From Methanothermobacter sp. (GTDB taxonomy: Archaea; Methanobacteriota; Methanobacteria; Methanobacteriales; Methanothermobacteraceae), in assembly GCF_030055425.1 (NCBI RefSeq), contig NZ_JASFYE010000004.1:33591-97590 (forward strand): a stretch of DNA of 64,000 nt, written 5' to 3'. The notes beneath the pieces were generated by a model. The model worked only from the letters and a program-made list of their open reading frames with translations, had not been told where the DNA came from and searched no databases. Positions 9,503 to 18,673 of this stretch are shown in pieces. Within the stretch, counting starts at the first letter, position 1. Each line of letters begins with the position of its first letter. The position numbers and the translations under genes are program-made.

Positions 9503-10351
9503 TTACACCCCATGGAGGGCATCAAGAAGGGCCTTTTCCATAACATCCAGGGGAGGCTCCCTCCCGGTCCATATCCTGAAGGCCTCAGCACCCTGATAGA
9601 GGAGCATCCTGAGACCTGAAACCGGAACAGCGCCTGCTGCCCTGGCCTCCCTCAGGAGGCATGTCTCCGGGGGATTGTAGACAAGGTCATATACAACGAG
9701 GCTCTCATGCATGAGCTCAGCTTTTACGAGGGGTTCATCGTCCATGTGGGGGTACATCCCGACGGGTGTTGTGTCTATGAGGATATCGGCCCCATCCAAA
9801 GAGCTTGGTATTAGTTCATAGCCACCATGTTTTACCATGATATCAAGGGCCCCCTTAATATCCTCTGCAAGGGCCCTGGCCCTTTCAGGGGTCCTGTTGA
9901 GTATGGTCACATCTGCCCCTTCCAGGACGAGCTGGAATGCGCAGGCCCTCGCAGCCCCACCGGCCCCGAGTATGATGACAGAGGACCCATTAACTGATGT
10001 GACCTCATTAAGGGCCCTCAGACAGCCAGAGGCGTCTGTATTGTATCCCCTTATGGTTTCCTCATCAAACTTCAGGGTGTTCACGGCCCCGATGAGGGAG
10101 GCTGTCTCATCAACCTTGTGGATGAGTTCAAGCACAGACTCCTTGTGGGGTATTGTGACGTTCACACCCCTCACGTTGAGGGCTCCGAGGCCCCGAACAG
10201 CTTCTTCAAGCCCTGATGGTTTCACAGGGAAGGGTACATAGGCCCAGTCCATTCCAAGGGCTTTGAACGCCGCGTTGTGCATCTGTGGTGAGAGGCTGTG
10301 GGTGAGGGGGTAACCTATTATTCCTGTGAGCTGTGTATTGCCGGTTATCAG
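9503..10351 (-). CDS. aroE: Shikimate dehydrogenase
   Basis: AroE reduces 3-dehydroshikimate to shikimate with NADPH in aromatic amino acid synthesis. The conserved substrate motif HSLSPQMHN, the VNVTIPHK catalytic-lysine motif, the NADP-binding GAGGAARA and the C-terminal MLLYQGAEAF segment are all present. The first ATG (10282) falls inside the HSLSPQMHN motif, so the real protein must start upstream. The upstream frame encodes ITGNTQLTGIIGYPLTHSLSPQ but contains no ATG, GTG or TTG before a stop; a CTG at 10351, preceded by GGTGG with good spacing, is the best start and gives 282 residues, normal for the family. A sequence error removing a canonical start is the alternative. Confidence 0.9.
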   Translation of the reverse strand: MITGNTQLTGIIGYPLTHSLSPQMHNAAFKALGMDWAYVPFPVKPSGLEEAVRGLGALNVRGVNVTIPHKESVLELIHKVDETASLIGAVNTLKFDEETIRGYNTDASGCLRALNEVTSVNGSSVIILGAGGAARACAFQLVLEGADVTILNRTPERARALAEDIKGALDIMVKHGGYELIPSSLDGADILIDTTPVGMYPHMDDEPLVKAELMHESLVVYDLVYNPPETCLLREARAAGAVPVSGLRMLLYQGAEAFRIWTGREPPLDVMEKALLDALHGV

Positions 10352-10440
10352 TTTATCACAACCACCATCCAGTTAATGGCCTGTTTCAGGCTTCATTTCA
10401 GAATTATTCCCATCTCTCAGTTTAACACCTTTTCCTCTGC

Positions 10441-10470
10441 AATATTTATTTATCATCAGCGATAAATATT
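10441..10470. promoter_or_regulatory. Nine-base inverted repeat in the aroE/HARP divergent spacer
   Basis: AATATTTAT at 10441-10449 is perfectly complemented by ATAAATATT at 10462-10470, with a 12-base spacer. The arms are TATA-like on both strands and lie about 40 bases before the HARP start and 90 before aroE, so the element is probably a pair of divergent promoters, possibly with an operator role. Confidence 0.45.
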
Positions 10471-10509
10471 GTTTCCATCAGTTACCCATATTGAAGGGGA
10501 GGGTGTGAC

Positions 10510-11172
10510 ATGCTTGCCAAGCAGAGATTTGTCCTTGATACAACGGCATTTACAGATAACCAGCTCCGGGAGATGCTGGGTGACGGTGACCTCAACAGGT
10601 CAGTGGATGCGATGCTGGATATCATTGCAAGGAGCAGGATAAAGCTCAACATAAGCTGTCACATGCCCCCCATAACCTACAAGGAATTCACCGACTACAT
10701 GACAAGGTATGAATGCCCCGAGGAGACCCTGGTGAAGGCCGAGACATGGATAGTCAAGAAGACACCCAACCGCTACGACACCCAGATACCCTCCCAGATA
10801 TTTTATGAATACGTCCATGATATAAGGGAGAGGATGAACAAGGGCCTCCGGATTTCAGAGACCCTCCTCTGGGAGGCCGGGATACAGTCCATAATCATGG
10901 CATCCCGTGGCGTTAATAAGATTGAAATCGAGGGTGAGGTGCTCGGGAAGGCCATAAAGGACCTCAGGAAGAAGTACCGTTCAGCCCTCAGGAAGGGAAC
11001 CCTTGACAGTGCCCCTGACCTTGACGTCCTCCTTCTTGCCAAGGAGCTCGGGGCAGGTGTTGTGGCTGCTGATGACGGTATAAGGGTCTGGGCAGAGCGC
11101 CTGGGACTGAGGTTCCTGAATGCCACATCCTTCCCCAAGATGCTCAAGGAATACCTTAAATATTATGAATGA
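10510..11172 (+). CDS. HARP: minimal protein-only RNase P (PIN domain, UPF0278 / RNA ligase partner family)
   Basis: The 220-residue protein matches the family first annotated as RNA ligase partner protein and later identified as homologues of Aquifex RNase P, which remove 5' leaders from tRNA precursors. The PIN active-site start FVLDTTAF (Asp10) and the later acidic cluster [12 protein letters not shown] plus [13 protein letters not shown] are visible. The ATG at 10510 follows GGGGAGGGTG. It is followed immediately by hisS, fitting a tRNA theme. Archaea normally also have RNA-based RNase P, so this enzyme is likely an accessory activity. Confidence 0.88.
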   Translation: MLAKQRFVLDTTAFTDNQLREMLGDGDLNRSVDAMLDIIARSRIKLNISCHMPPITYKEFTDYMTRYECPEETLVKAETWIVKKTPNRYDTQIPSQIFYEYVHDIRERMNKGLRISETLLWEAGIQSIIMASRGVNKIEIEGEVLGKAIKDLRKKYRSALRKGTLDSAPDLDVLLLAKELGAGVVAADDGIRVWAERLGLRFLNATSFPKMLKEYLKYYE

Positions 11173-11221
11173 TGAATCTCCTATCATCCCCTTTATCATT
11201 TTTACTGGAGGAATTACTGCC

Positions 11222-12502
11222 ATGGATATATCAAGACCGCGAGGAACCAGAGATTTTCTTTTCGCTGAGATGAGAAACAGAAAAGAAGTTGAAAACGTAC
11301 TCAGAAGGACATTTGAGACCTACGGCTACCATGAGATCAAAACACCCATATTTGAGGACCTCAAACTCTTCACAGTGAAATCCGGTGAGGAGGTGGTGAA
11401 CCAGATCTACCACTTCACAGATAAGGGTGGCCGGGAACTTGCACTGAGGCCGGAACTCACAGCACCGGTGGCCAGGCTCTACATGAATGAGATGCAGCGT
11501 GAACCCAAACCGATAAAGATGTACTACTTCGGGAGCTGCTTCAGATATGAGAGGCCCCAGGCGGGCCGATTCAGGCAGTTCTGGCAGTTCGGCTGTGAAC
11601 TCATAGGTGGAACGTCACCGCTGGCAGAGGCAGAGGTCATAACCCTTGCAGCCGAGTCCCTCAGGAGGCTTGGACTCGAGGGTTTCGAGGTCCACGTCGG
11701 GCACCTTGGAATCCTCAGGGGCATCCTTGGCAGGGAGAAAATAGAGGATGAACTCCAGGACAGGATAATGGGCATAATAGATAAGGGTGACGTTGATGAA
11801 CTTGAATCCTGCCTTGACGGGGTTGAAATATCCCCCGAGAGCAGGGATCTCCTCATGAACCTCATAGGCACACAGGGGGGTCCCGGGGTACTTGATGATG
11901 TCAGGGGGCTCCTTGAGGGTTACCCGGAGTCCCTCAGGGCCCTTGATGAGTTCGCTGGACTTGTGGATACCCTCGAACACTTCGGTCTTGGGGAGTACCA
12001 TGTGAACCTTGGAATCGCAAGGGGACTTGACTACTACACCGGCGCAGTATTTGAGATCTATGTCCCCAGACTCGGCGCCCAGAGACAGATCTGTGGGGGC
12101 GGCACATACAACCTTGTTGAAACCTTTGGGGGCGAAAGGGTTGAATCAACGGGCTTCGCATTTGGCTTTGACCGCCTCATGAACGCCCTTGAAATGGACG
12201 AGGAAGACATGAGGATGGCTGACGTCTTTGTGATACCCATACATGAATCAACACTCCCTGAGGCGGTCAGGATCACACAGGAGATCAGAAGTGAGGGTAT
12301 AGCGGCTGACATGGACCTGGCAGGGAGAAAACTCCGAAAGGCACTTTCCTATGCCGATCACCTTGGTGCAAGGTTAGTGGTCCTAACAGGTGAAAGGGAC
12401 CTCCAGGAGGGTAAGGTCACATTGAGAAACATGGAGGACGCTTCACAGGAGGCTGTGGATAGGACTGAGGTTGTGGATAGGTTGAAGGAGATCCTGCTGT
12501 GA
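11222..12502 (+). CDS. hisS: Histidyl-tRNA synthetase
   Basis: This class II synthetase (426 residues) attaches histidine to tRNA-His. The N-terminal PRGTRDF, motif 2 region [20 protein letters not shown] and the histidine-specific [16 protein letters not shown] segment are clear, followed by a C-terminal anticodon-binding domain. The frame is open further upstream, overlapping the end of HARP, but the ATG at 11222 follows GGAGGAATTACTGCC and gives the family N-terminus [12 protein letters not shown], so the longer version is rejected. Spacing to HARP is about 50 bases. Confidence 0.96.
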   Translation: MDISRPRGTRDFLFAEMRNRKEVENVLRRTFETYGYHEIKTPIFEDLKLFTVKSGEEVVNQIYHFTDKGGRELALRPELTAPVARLYMNEMQREPKPIKMYYFGSCFRYERPQAGRFRQFWQFGCELIGGTSPLAEAEVITLAAESLRRLGLEGFEVHVGHLGILRGILGREKIEDELQDRIMGIIDKGDVDELESCLDGVEISPESRDLLMNLIGTQGGPGVLDDVRGLLEGYPESLRALDEFAGLVDTLEHFGLGEYHVNLGIARGLDYYTGAVFEIYVPRLGAQRQICGGGTYNLVETFGGERVESTGFAFGFDRLMNALEMDEEDMRMADVFVIPIHESTLPEAVRITQEIRSEGIAADMDLAGRKLRKALSYADHLGARLVVLTGERDLQEGKVTLRNMEDASQEAVDRTEVVDRLKEILL

Positions 12503-12565
12503 ATAAGTCTCAGTTTAGGGTTGGTTGAATAATAAATAGAAGAATAAATCAAGGGAGATGTTAAC

Positions 12566-12952
12566 ATTTTAAATTTCAGACATAATATCAATGGCGAGGA
12601 CCTCATAATTGCAGTGGCACAGGACCACAGGACAGGAGAGGTCCTCATGGTGGCCTACATGAACCGTGAGGCCCTCGAAAGGACACTGGAGACAGGGCTG
12701 GCCCACTACTGGAGCACGTCCCGTGGGAAACTCTGGCTCAAGGGTGAGAGTTCTGGACACCTCCAGCGTGTTAAGGACGTCCTTGTGGACTGTGACGCCG
12801 ACGCAGTTGTGCTGAAGGTGGAACAGGAGGGAGGTGCCTGCCATACAGGTTACCGGTCCTGCTTCTACCGCAGCATTGATGGGGATGAACTCAGGGTCAG
12901 GGAGGACGCCGTAAGGGTCTTTGATCCTGATGAAATATATGGAGATGGTTAG
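12566..12952 (+). CDS. hisI: Phosphoribosyl-AMP cyclohydrolase
   Basis: HisI opens the purine ring of phosphoribosyl-AMP in histidine synthesis. Family motifs are present: [26 protein letters not shown], the metal-binding DCDADA and the [13 protein letters not shown] block. The first canonical start, GTG at 12614, would delete the conserved [14 protein letters not shown] stretch, which is encoded in frame upstream. No ATG, GTG or TTG exists between an in-frame TAA and that stretch; an ATT at 12566 has GGGAG eight bases upstream and is chosen as the likely start (128 residues). The next gene begins on the base after its TAG. Confidence 0.9.
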   Translation: MLNFRHNINGEDLIIAVAQDHRTGEVLMVAYMNREALERTLETGLAHYWSTSRGKLWLKGESSGHLQRVKDVLVDCDADAVVLKVEQEGGACHTGYRSCFYRSIDGDELRVREDAVRVFDPDEIYGDG

Positions 12953-14785
12953 ATGAAGATCGTTCCAGATACAAGTGTTATAGTTGATGGGCGGATCACC
13001 GGCATAGTGCAGGAGGAGGAGTTCAGGGGCAGCGAGGTGATAGTGCCCGAGGCAGTTGTATCTGAACTTGAATACCAGGCCAACCGTGGAAGGGAAACCG
13101 GGTTCAATGGCCTTGAGGAGCTCAAGAACCTCCAGAAGCTCCACAAGGAGAACATAATATCAATGATCTTTGTAGGGCGCCGCCCCACAGTGGATGAGAT
13201 TTCACTCTCAAGGGGCGGTGAGATAGACGCCATGATAAGGGCAACTGCAAGGGAGTACGATGCGCTCCTCATAACCAGCGACAGGGTGCAGGCAGAGGTC
13301 GGGAAGGCCCAGGGGCTTGACGTGTTCTACATTAAACCCGAGGTCCTGGAATATGAGGAACTTGAGATAAGCAAGTACTTTGATGATTACACCATGTCGG
13401 TGCACCTCAAGGAGAACGTCGTGCCAATGGCCAAGAAGGGGCGGCCAGGGGAAATAAGGCTGGTTGAAATAGACAGCAAGCCACTAAAACATTCAGATAT
13501 AAACAGGATGGCCCGTGAGATAGTTGAAAGGGCCAAGAGCGACTTCAAAAGCTTCATTGAGATAGAGATGGAGGGTGCCACTGTTGTCCAGTTCAGGGAG
13601 TACAGGATATCAATAGCGAGGCCGCCCTTCTCAGAGGCCTTCGAGATAACCGCTGTGAGGCCGGTTGCCAGGGTATCCCTGGAGGACTACAGGCTCTCAG
13701 AGAGGCTGATTGATAGGCTGAGGGACACTGCCAAGGGCGTCCTCATAGCAGGGGCGCCCGGGGCAGGTAAGAGTACCTTTGCCCAGGCTGTGGCAGAGTT
13801 CTACAGCAGGGAGATGAGGGCTGTTGTGAAGACCATGGAGTCCCCCAGGGACCTCCAGGTGGGTGACGAGATAACCCAGTACGCACCCATCGAACGGGAT
13901 ATGCAGAAGACCGCCGACATACTGCTCCTTGTAAGGCCCGACTACACCATCTATGATGAACTCAGGAAGACCCGTGACTTCAGGATCTTCGCTGACATGA
14001 GGCTTGCGGGTGTGGGCATGGTTGGGGTTGTCCATGCCACAAGGCCCATAGATGCCATACAGAGGATCCTGGGCAGGGTGGAGCTTGGCGTGATACCCTC
14101 AGTGGTTGACACAACCATATTCATTGAGGACGGAGAGGTGAAGGCTGTCTACGATGTATCCCTCACCGTTAAGGTCCCGACGGGTATGCAGGAGGCAGAC
14201 CTTGCAAGGCCGGTCATAGAGATAAGGGACCTTGAGTCAGGGGAGCTCATGCATGAGATCTACACCTACGGTGAGCAGACGATAGTCATGGATGTCTCAA
14301 AGGCAGCCCCGGGGGGACGGAAACCATCTGCCCACAGGATAGCTGAGAGGGAAATCGAGAGGGAGTTCCGCAGGAGACTACCCGGCGCAAGGGTCAGGGT
14401 TGAACTTGAATCCGATGAAAGGGCAAAGGTCTGGATAGAGGAGAAGTACATCCCCCAGGTAATAGGCAAGAAGGGAAAGACCATCGAGGAGATCGAGAAG
14501 AACATCGGCATAAGCATCGGTGTTGAACCACTTGAGGAGAGGGAACTTGAGGAGACCGTTGAGGTTCCGGTGGAACTTGCAGGGAACTACGTGGTCCTCA
14601 ACTTCGGCAGGGATGCCGTGGGCGTGTCATTCGACATAATGGTTGAGGACGAGTACCTCTTCACAGCAACGGTGGGTAAGAAGGGCACCATAAAGCTCAG
14701 AAGGGACATAGAACTTGCAGATATAATCATGGAGGCAGTGAAGAACAACATACCTGTGAGGGCAAGGGTGCGGCCCGAGGCCTAG
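12953..14785 (+). CDS. PIN domain - secretion/PilT-type ATPase - KH domain protein
   Basis: The 610-residue protein starts with a PIN nuclease domain (Asp6 in VPDTSVIVDG, later acidic residues in GEIDAMI and LITSDRVQA), continues with a P-loop ATPase of the PilT/VirB11 type (Walker A GAPGAGKS at about 267-274) and ends with a KH RNA-binding domain containing VIGKKGKTIEEI near residue 503, plus a small beta domain. It belongs to the archaeal family typified by MJ1533. The fusion suggests ATP-driven RNA remodelling and cleavage; the substrate is unknown. The ATG abuts the hisI TAG directly, so the two genes are likely co-translated. Confidence 0.9.
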   Translation: MKIVPDTSVIVDGRITGIVQEEEFRGSEVIVPEAVVSELEYQANRGRETGFNGLEELKNLQKLHKENIISMIFVGRRPTVDEISLSRGGEIDAMIRATAREYDALLITSDRVQAEVGKAQGLDVFYIKPEVLEYEELEISKYFDDYTMSVHLKENVVPMAKKGRPGEIRLVEIDSKPLKHSDINRMAREIVERAKSDFKSFIEIEMEGATVVQFREYRISIARPPFSEAFEITAVRPVARVSLEDYRLSERLIDRLRDTAKGVLIAGAPGAGKSTFAQAVAEFYSREMRAVVKTMESPRDLQVGDEITQYAPIERDMQKTADILLLVRPDYTIYDELRKTRDFRIFADMRLAGVGMVGVVHATRPIDAIQRILGRVELGVIPSVVDTTIFIEDGEVKAVYDVSLTVKVPTGMQEADLARPVIEIRDLESGELMHEIYTYGEQTIVMDVSKAAPGGRKPSAHRIAEREIEREFRRRLPGARVRVELESDERAKVWIEEKYIPQVIGKKGKTIEEIEKNIGISIGVEPLEERELEETVEVPVELAGNYVVLNFGRDAVGVSFDIMVEDEYLFTATVGKKGTIKLRRDIELADIIMEAVKNNIPVRARVRPEA

Positions 14786-14794
14786 GTGATCTGG

Positions 14795-15541
14795 ATGAGG
14801 ATAGGTGTCTCAACACTTGCACTCTCCCCGCTTTCACTGGAGGAGATGCTCACCTGGATTGAGGATGCAGGGGCAGATTGCTGTGAGATAATCTACGAGT
14901 ACCCCCTGGATGACGTGGAGGTGGCTGACTCCTTCAGCCTTGATTTCACGGTGCATGCACCCATCTCGGACATAAACATAGCATCCCTCAACAGGGGGAT
15001 CAGGGAGGCGTCCATATCTGAGGTTAAATCCGCGGTTGACCTTGCAGTTGAACTGGACTCCGAGGTGGTTGTCGTGCACCCGGGCACTATCCCCTTCCTT
15101 GGAAGACCCCACAGTGACCTCATAGTTCAGCGGAACCTTGAATCGCTTTCAGTGATATCTGAATATGCAGAGGATAGAGGTGCCGGGATCTACCCTGAGA
15201 ACATGCCCCGCCTTGAGGGTCCCCTTCTAAGGGAACTTGAGGATCTCTGGCGGGTTGCAGAGGAACTTGAAATCCAGGTGACACTGGACGCTGCCCACGC
15301 AGCAACCATGGGTTACAGTGAAGGGGAGATGGTGTCCCCGAGGGTGGGACATGTCCACCTCTCCGACAACAACGGCGAAATTGACAGCCACGATGCCCTC
15401 GGCGATGGCTCACTGGATTTCAGGGCCATTATTGAAGGTTTAAGGGGGATCGGTTACAGGGGTATTCTCACGGTTGAGGTTAAAACACCTGGTGAGGTTG
15501 AGAGGAGTATTGAATTCCTCAGGAAGATTATTGATTGGTAA
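14795..15541 (+). CDS. Sugar phosphate isomerase/epimerase-like TIM barrel
   Basis: The 248-residue protein belongs to the xylose isomerase-like TIM-barrel superfamily (AP endonuclease 2 fold). Visible landmarks are the TVHAPI, VVVHPGTIPF, IYPENMPR, TLDAAHAATM, GHVHLSDN and LTVEVKTPGE strands, which place metal-binding His, Glu and Asp residues at the ends of barrel strands. The exact substrate cannot be told. The ATG at 14795 is preceded by GGTGATC; a GTG at 14786, immediately after the previous stop, is also possible. It lies in an operon between the PIN-KH ATPase and npdG. Confidence 0.78.
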   Translation: MRIGVSTLALSPLSLEEMLTWIEDAGADCCEIIYEYPLDDVEVADSFSLDFTVHAPISDINIASLNRGIREASISEVKSAVDLAVELDSEVVVVHPGTIPFLGRPHSDLIVQRNLESLSVISEYAEDRGAGIYPENMPRLEGPLLRELEDLWRVAEELEIQVTLDAAHAATMGYSEGEMVSPRVGHVHLSDNNGEIDSHDALGDGSLDFRAIIEGLRGIGYRGILTVEVKTPGEVERSIEFLRKIIDW

Positions 15542-15572
15542 TAATGTCTGAGAAGGGTAACATGGTGATATT

Positions 15573-16250
15573 ATGAAGATCGCAGTTCTTGGTGGAACAG
15601 GTGACCAGGGCCTTGGACTTGCCCTGAGACTTGCATTAGCAGGAGAAGAAATAATCATAGGTTCAAGGGACGCTGAAAAGGCTGTAAGTGCAGCTCAAAA
15701 GGTCCTTGAAATCGCTGGAAGAGATGACCTCAAGGTTAAAGGTGCCACAAATGCTGAGGCCGCTGAGGAGGCTGAGGTGGCAATCCTGACAGTGCCATTG
15801 CAGGCACAGATGGCCACACTGGGCTCAGTTAAGGAGGCAATTAAGGGCAAGGTGCTCATAGATGCCACTGTACCCATTGACAGCTGCCTCGGGGGCTCAG
15901 CTGTTAGGTACATTGACCTCTGGGATGGCTCAGCTGCCGAGAGGGCTGCAAGGTTCCTTGAGGATCAGGGCACAAGGGTCGTGGCGGCATTCAACAATAT
16001 AAGCGCATCAGCCCTCCTTGACATAACAGGACCTGTGGACTGTGACTGCCTCATTGCCTCAGACCACACTGATGCCCTTGATATTGCATCTGAACTCGCA
16101 GAGAAAATAGATGGTGTGAGGGCCATTGACTGCGGTGGCCTTGAGAATGCAAGGGTCATTGAGAAGATAACACCGCTGCTCATAAACCTCAACATCAAAA
16201 ACAGGATTAGGAATGCGGGTATAAGGATTACGAACCTGCCAGAAGGATAG
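15573..16250 (+). CDS. npdG: F420H2:NADP+ oxidoreductase
   Basis: This 225-residue enzyme moves hydride between reduced coenzyme F420 and NADP, supplying NADPH for biosynthesis. The dinucleotide-binding start MKIAVLGGTGDQGLGLALRLA and the F420-contacting segments FNNISASALLD and DCDCLIASD match the family, as does the length. The C-terminus NRIRNAGIRITNLPEG and its flanks are duplicated after the stop codon (see the 60-bp repeat). The ATG at 15573 follows GGTAACATGGTGATATT. Confidence 0.95.
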   Translation: MKIAVLGGTGDQGLGLALRLALAGEEIIIGSRDAEKAVSAAQKVLEIAGRDDLKVKGATNAEAAEEAEVAILTVPLQAQMATLGSVKEAIKGKVLIDATVPIDSCLGGSAVRYIDLWDGSAAERAARFLEDQGTRVVAAFNNISASALLDITGPVDCDCLIASDHTDALDIASELAEKIDGVRAIDCGGLENARVIEKITPLLINLNIKNRIRNAGIRITNLPEG

Positions 16251-16300
16251 AAGGTTAAAAACAGGATTAGGAATGCGGGTATAAGGATTACGAACCTGCC
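16197..16300 (+). repeat. 60-bp-period duplication of the npdG 3' end
   Basis: A 44-base segment at 16197-16240 is repeated without change at 16257-16300. The period of 60 keeps frame: after the npdG TAG (16248-16250) the second copy again encodes KVKNRIRNAGIRITNLPE and ends with TGA. The duplication therefore gives npdG two consecutive versions of its C-terminus, separated by a stop codon. Confidence 0.95.
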
Positions 16301-16341
16301 TGAATGATATAAATCTGATATAAATATATAAGTTGATTGCA

Positions 16342-16926
16342 ATGGAGATACTCAAAAACACTGTCCATAAGATAACTGAACATGCCATAAACGCCATTGA
16401 AAAGGTTGACGAGTCTGAACTTGAGGAGATGATAACCAGGATAATGGATGCCCGGGCCGTTTTCATTGTGGGCACTGGGAGGTCAGAGCTTGTTGGAAAG
16501 GCCTTTGCAATGAGGCTCATGCACCTCGGGTTCACGGTTTACGTTGTGGGAGACGTTACAACACCCGCAATAAGTGATGAGGACTGCCTGATTGCCATTT
16601 CAGGGTCAGGTGAAACAAAGACAGTCACACTTGCAGCCACCACATCAAAGTCTGTTGGGGCAACGGTCATAGCGGTAACCGCAACTCCCCAGTCAACACT
16701 GACAGAGCACAGCGACGTTGTAATATGCATACCAAGCAAGACAAAGGAGGCCTGGAAGTACTACACCTCCGGTGTTTTAAGGGGCGACTATGATGACCTC
16801 ACACCCATGGGCACACTATTTGAGGACAGCACACACCTCTTCTTGGATGGGCTCATAGCAGAGTTCATGGCGATCCTTGGAAAGAAGGAGAGGGACCTTA
16901 AGGAGAGGCATGCCATTATTGAGTAG
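16342..16926 (+). CDS. hxlB: 6-phospho-3-hexuloisomerase (SIS domain)
   Basis: The enzyme interconverts hexulose 6-phosphate and fructose 6-phosphate in the ribulose monophosphate route, which archaea use in reverse to make pentoses. The 194-residue protein has the SIS fold with FIVGTGRSELVGKAFAMRLMHLG, IAISGSGETKTV and a final ERHAIIE. The ATG at 16342 is chosen; a TTG at 16333 is in frame. TATA-like GATATAAAT stretches at 16307-16330 lie so close that the mRNA may be nearly leaderless. The partner hexulose-phosphate synthase is not in the window. Confidence 0.9.
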   Translation: MEILKNTVHKITEHAINAIEKVDESELEEMITRIMDARAVFIVGTGRSELVGKAFAMRLMHLGFTVYVVGDVTTPAISDEDCLIAISGSGETKTVTLAATTSKSVGATVIAVTATPQSTLTEHSDVVICIPSKTKEAWKYYTSGVLRGDYDDLTPMGTLFEDSTHLFLDGLIAEFMAILGKKERDLKERHAIIE

Positions 16927-17058
16927 GATTCTTCTCCTGGAGAAATCTTAAGGTTAAGGTTATCATTGCCTTATTCCATTTGCTGCCAGTCATGCGATAT
17001 GTAAAACGGAATATTCTGTGTCTAATTAATTTATGCCATAAACTAGAGGGGTTTATAG

Positions 17059-17565
17059 ATGGAGGGACAGCTGGGAGACGAGATTGTAACCATAAAACCG
17101 GACTCGGATGCAAGGAGGCTGCACGGCAAGAGCCACTACGGTAAACTCTATGAGGACAGGCTGCAGATTTCACTGATTGAGGCAGCGCACCTCATGGAGA
17201 GGGGTAAACTCACACTTAAGAGGGATGACGATGAGGTCTCAATGGAGGAGTTCATATCACTCCTGGCTGAGAAGGGCCTCTACAGCAAGTACCTGGTCTA
17301 CAGGGACCTGAGGAACAGGGGTTACATCGTCAAGACAGGCTTCAAGTACGGTGCAGAGTTCAGACTGTATGAGAGGGGAGGGGCCCCGGGCAGGACACAC
17401 TCAGCGTACCTTGTGAGGGTTATATCAGAGAATGACACCATCCATGCCCTGGACTTTTCAAGCTACGTCAGGGTGGCCCATGGGGTGAACAAGAAGCTCC
17501 TCCTGGCCTTCCTGGACGATGAGGAGGATGTAACCTACTACCTTGTTGACTGGATAAGACCATAG
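17059..17565 (+). CDS. endA: tRNA-splicing endonuclease
   Basis: EndA cuts introns out of archaeal tRNA precursors at bulge-helix-bulge sites. At 168 residues it is the homodimer/homotetramer type. The catalytic triad expected from the Methanocaldococcus enzyme is present with identical spacing: Tyr104, His114 (in THSAYLV) and Lys145 (in VNKKLLLAFLDD). The ATG at 17059 follows GAGGGGTTTATAG. The 132 bases before it hold no other gene. It is followed after 12 bases by trpS. Confidence 0.96.
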   Translation: MEGQLGDEIVTIKPDSDARRLHGKSHYGKLYEDRLQISLIEAAHLMERGKLTLKRDDDEVSMEEFISLLAEKGLYSKYLVYRDLRNRGYIVKTGFKYGAEFRLYERGGAPGRTHSAYLVRVISENDTIHALDFSSYVRVAHGVNKKLLLAFLDDEEDVTYYLVDWIRP

Positions 17566-17577
17566 CAGGTGATATGA

Positions 17578-18672
17578 TTGATAGACCCGTGGGGATCAGC
17601 AAACCTTGAATACATGGATCTTATTGAAAAATTCGGTGTAAGGCCATTCAGTGAAGTCCTTGAGGATGTACCTGAACCCAGCTGGCTCATGAGGAGGGGT
17701 ATAGTCTTCGGTCACAGGGACTACGACAGGATACTTGAGGCCATAAGGAGTGGCAGCGACTTTGCAGTGGTAACAGGGATGATGCCAAGCGGTAGAATGC
17801 ACATAGGCCACAAGATGATCGTGGATCAGCTCAGGTGGTACGATAAACTGGGTGCCGAGATATTCATACCCATAGCCGACATGGAGGCCTACTCGGCAAG
17901 GAGTATCGACTTTGAGACCTCAAGGAGGATAGCCATTGAGGAGTACATTGCAGGCTACATTGCACTGGGACTTGACCTCACAAAGGACAACATACACGTC
18001 TACCTCCAGTCAGAGAACCTCATGGTGGAGGACCTTGCCTATGTACTTGCAGGGAAGGTCAACTTCAATGAATTGAGGGCCATATATGGCTTCACAGGAT
18101 CAACAAGTATGGCCCACATGTACGCACCCATAATACAGGTGGCAGATATACTCCACCCCCAGCTTGAGGAGCTGGGCGGCCCAAAACCCACTGTTGTCCC
18201 CGTTGGGCCGGACCAGGACCCCCACATAAGGCTCACAAGGGACATAGCCGGGAGGTTCAGGGAGAAGTATGGCTTCATTCTACCATCATCAACCTATCAC
18301 AGGTTTATGGGTGGCCTCACCGGGGGTAAAATGTCAAGCAGCAGGCCAAAATCTGCCATATTCCTGAGTGATACCCCGGAGGAGGCTGAGGAGAAGATAA
18401 GGAATGCCAAGACAGGTGGAAGGGAGACCCTGAAGGAGCAGAGGGAACTTGGAGGCGTCCCCGAGGACTGCATAATCTATGAGACCCTACTCTACCACAT
18501 GTCTGACTCTGACCATGAACTTGAGGAGATCTATGAATCCTGCAGAAACGGTACACTTATGTGTGGTGAGTGCAAAAATAATACTGCAGAGTTCATAAGG
18601 AAGTTCTTTGAGGAACTTTCCAGGAAAAGAAAGAAGGCCCTTTCCACTGCGGGGAGGGTGCTTGAGGGGTAA
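17578..18672 (+). CDS. trpS: Tryptophanyl-tRNA synthetase
   Basis: This class I synthetase charges tRNA-Trp. The 364-residue product has the HIGH motif in [10 protein letters not shown], the KMSSS motif in GGKMSSSRP and the archaeal/eukaryal N-terminal start [16 protein letters not shown]. The TTG at 17578 is the start: GGTGATAT precedes it and the MIDPWG sequence is conserved. It overlaps nothing and is followed one base later by the SpoIIM-like gene. Confidence 0.96.
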   Translation: MIDPWGSANLEYMDLIEKFGVRPFSEVLEDVPEPSWLMRRGIVFGHRDYDRILEAIRSGSDFAVVTGMMPSGRMHIGHKMIVDQLRWYDKLGAEIFIPIADMEAYSARSIDFETSRRIAIEEYIAGYIALGLDLTKDNIHVYLQSENLMVEDLAYVLAGKVNFNELRAIYGFTGSTSMAHMYAPIIQVADILHPQLEELGGPKPTVVPVGPDQDPHIRLTRDIAGRFREKYGFILPSSTYHRFMGGLTGGKMSSSRPKSAIFLSDTPEEAEEKIRNAKTGGRETLKEQRELGGVPEDCIIYETLLYHMSDSDHELEEIYESCRNGTLMCGECKNNTAEFIRKFFEELSRKRKKALSTAGRVLEG

Positions 18673-18673
18673 A

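Noticed and set aside
11120-11221. Longer N-terminus for hisS
   Set aside because: It overlaps the HARP gene and precedes the GGAGG site used for [12 protein letters not shown], the family start.
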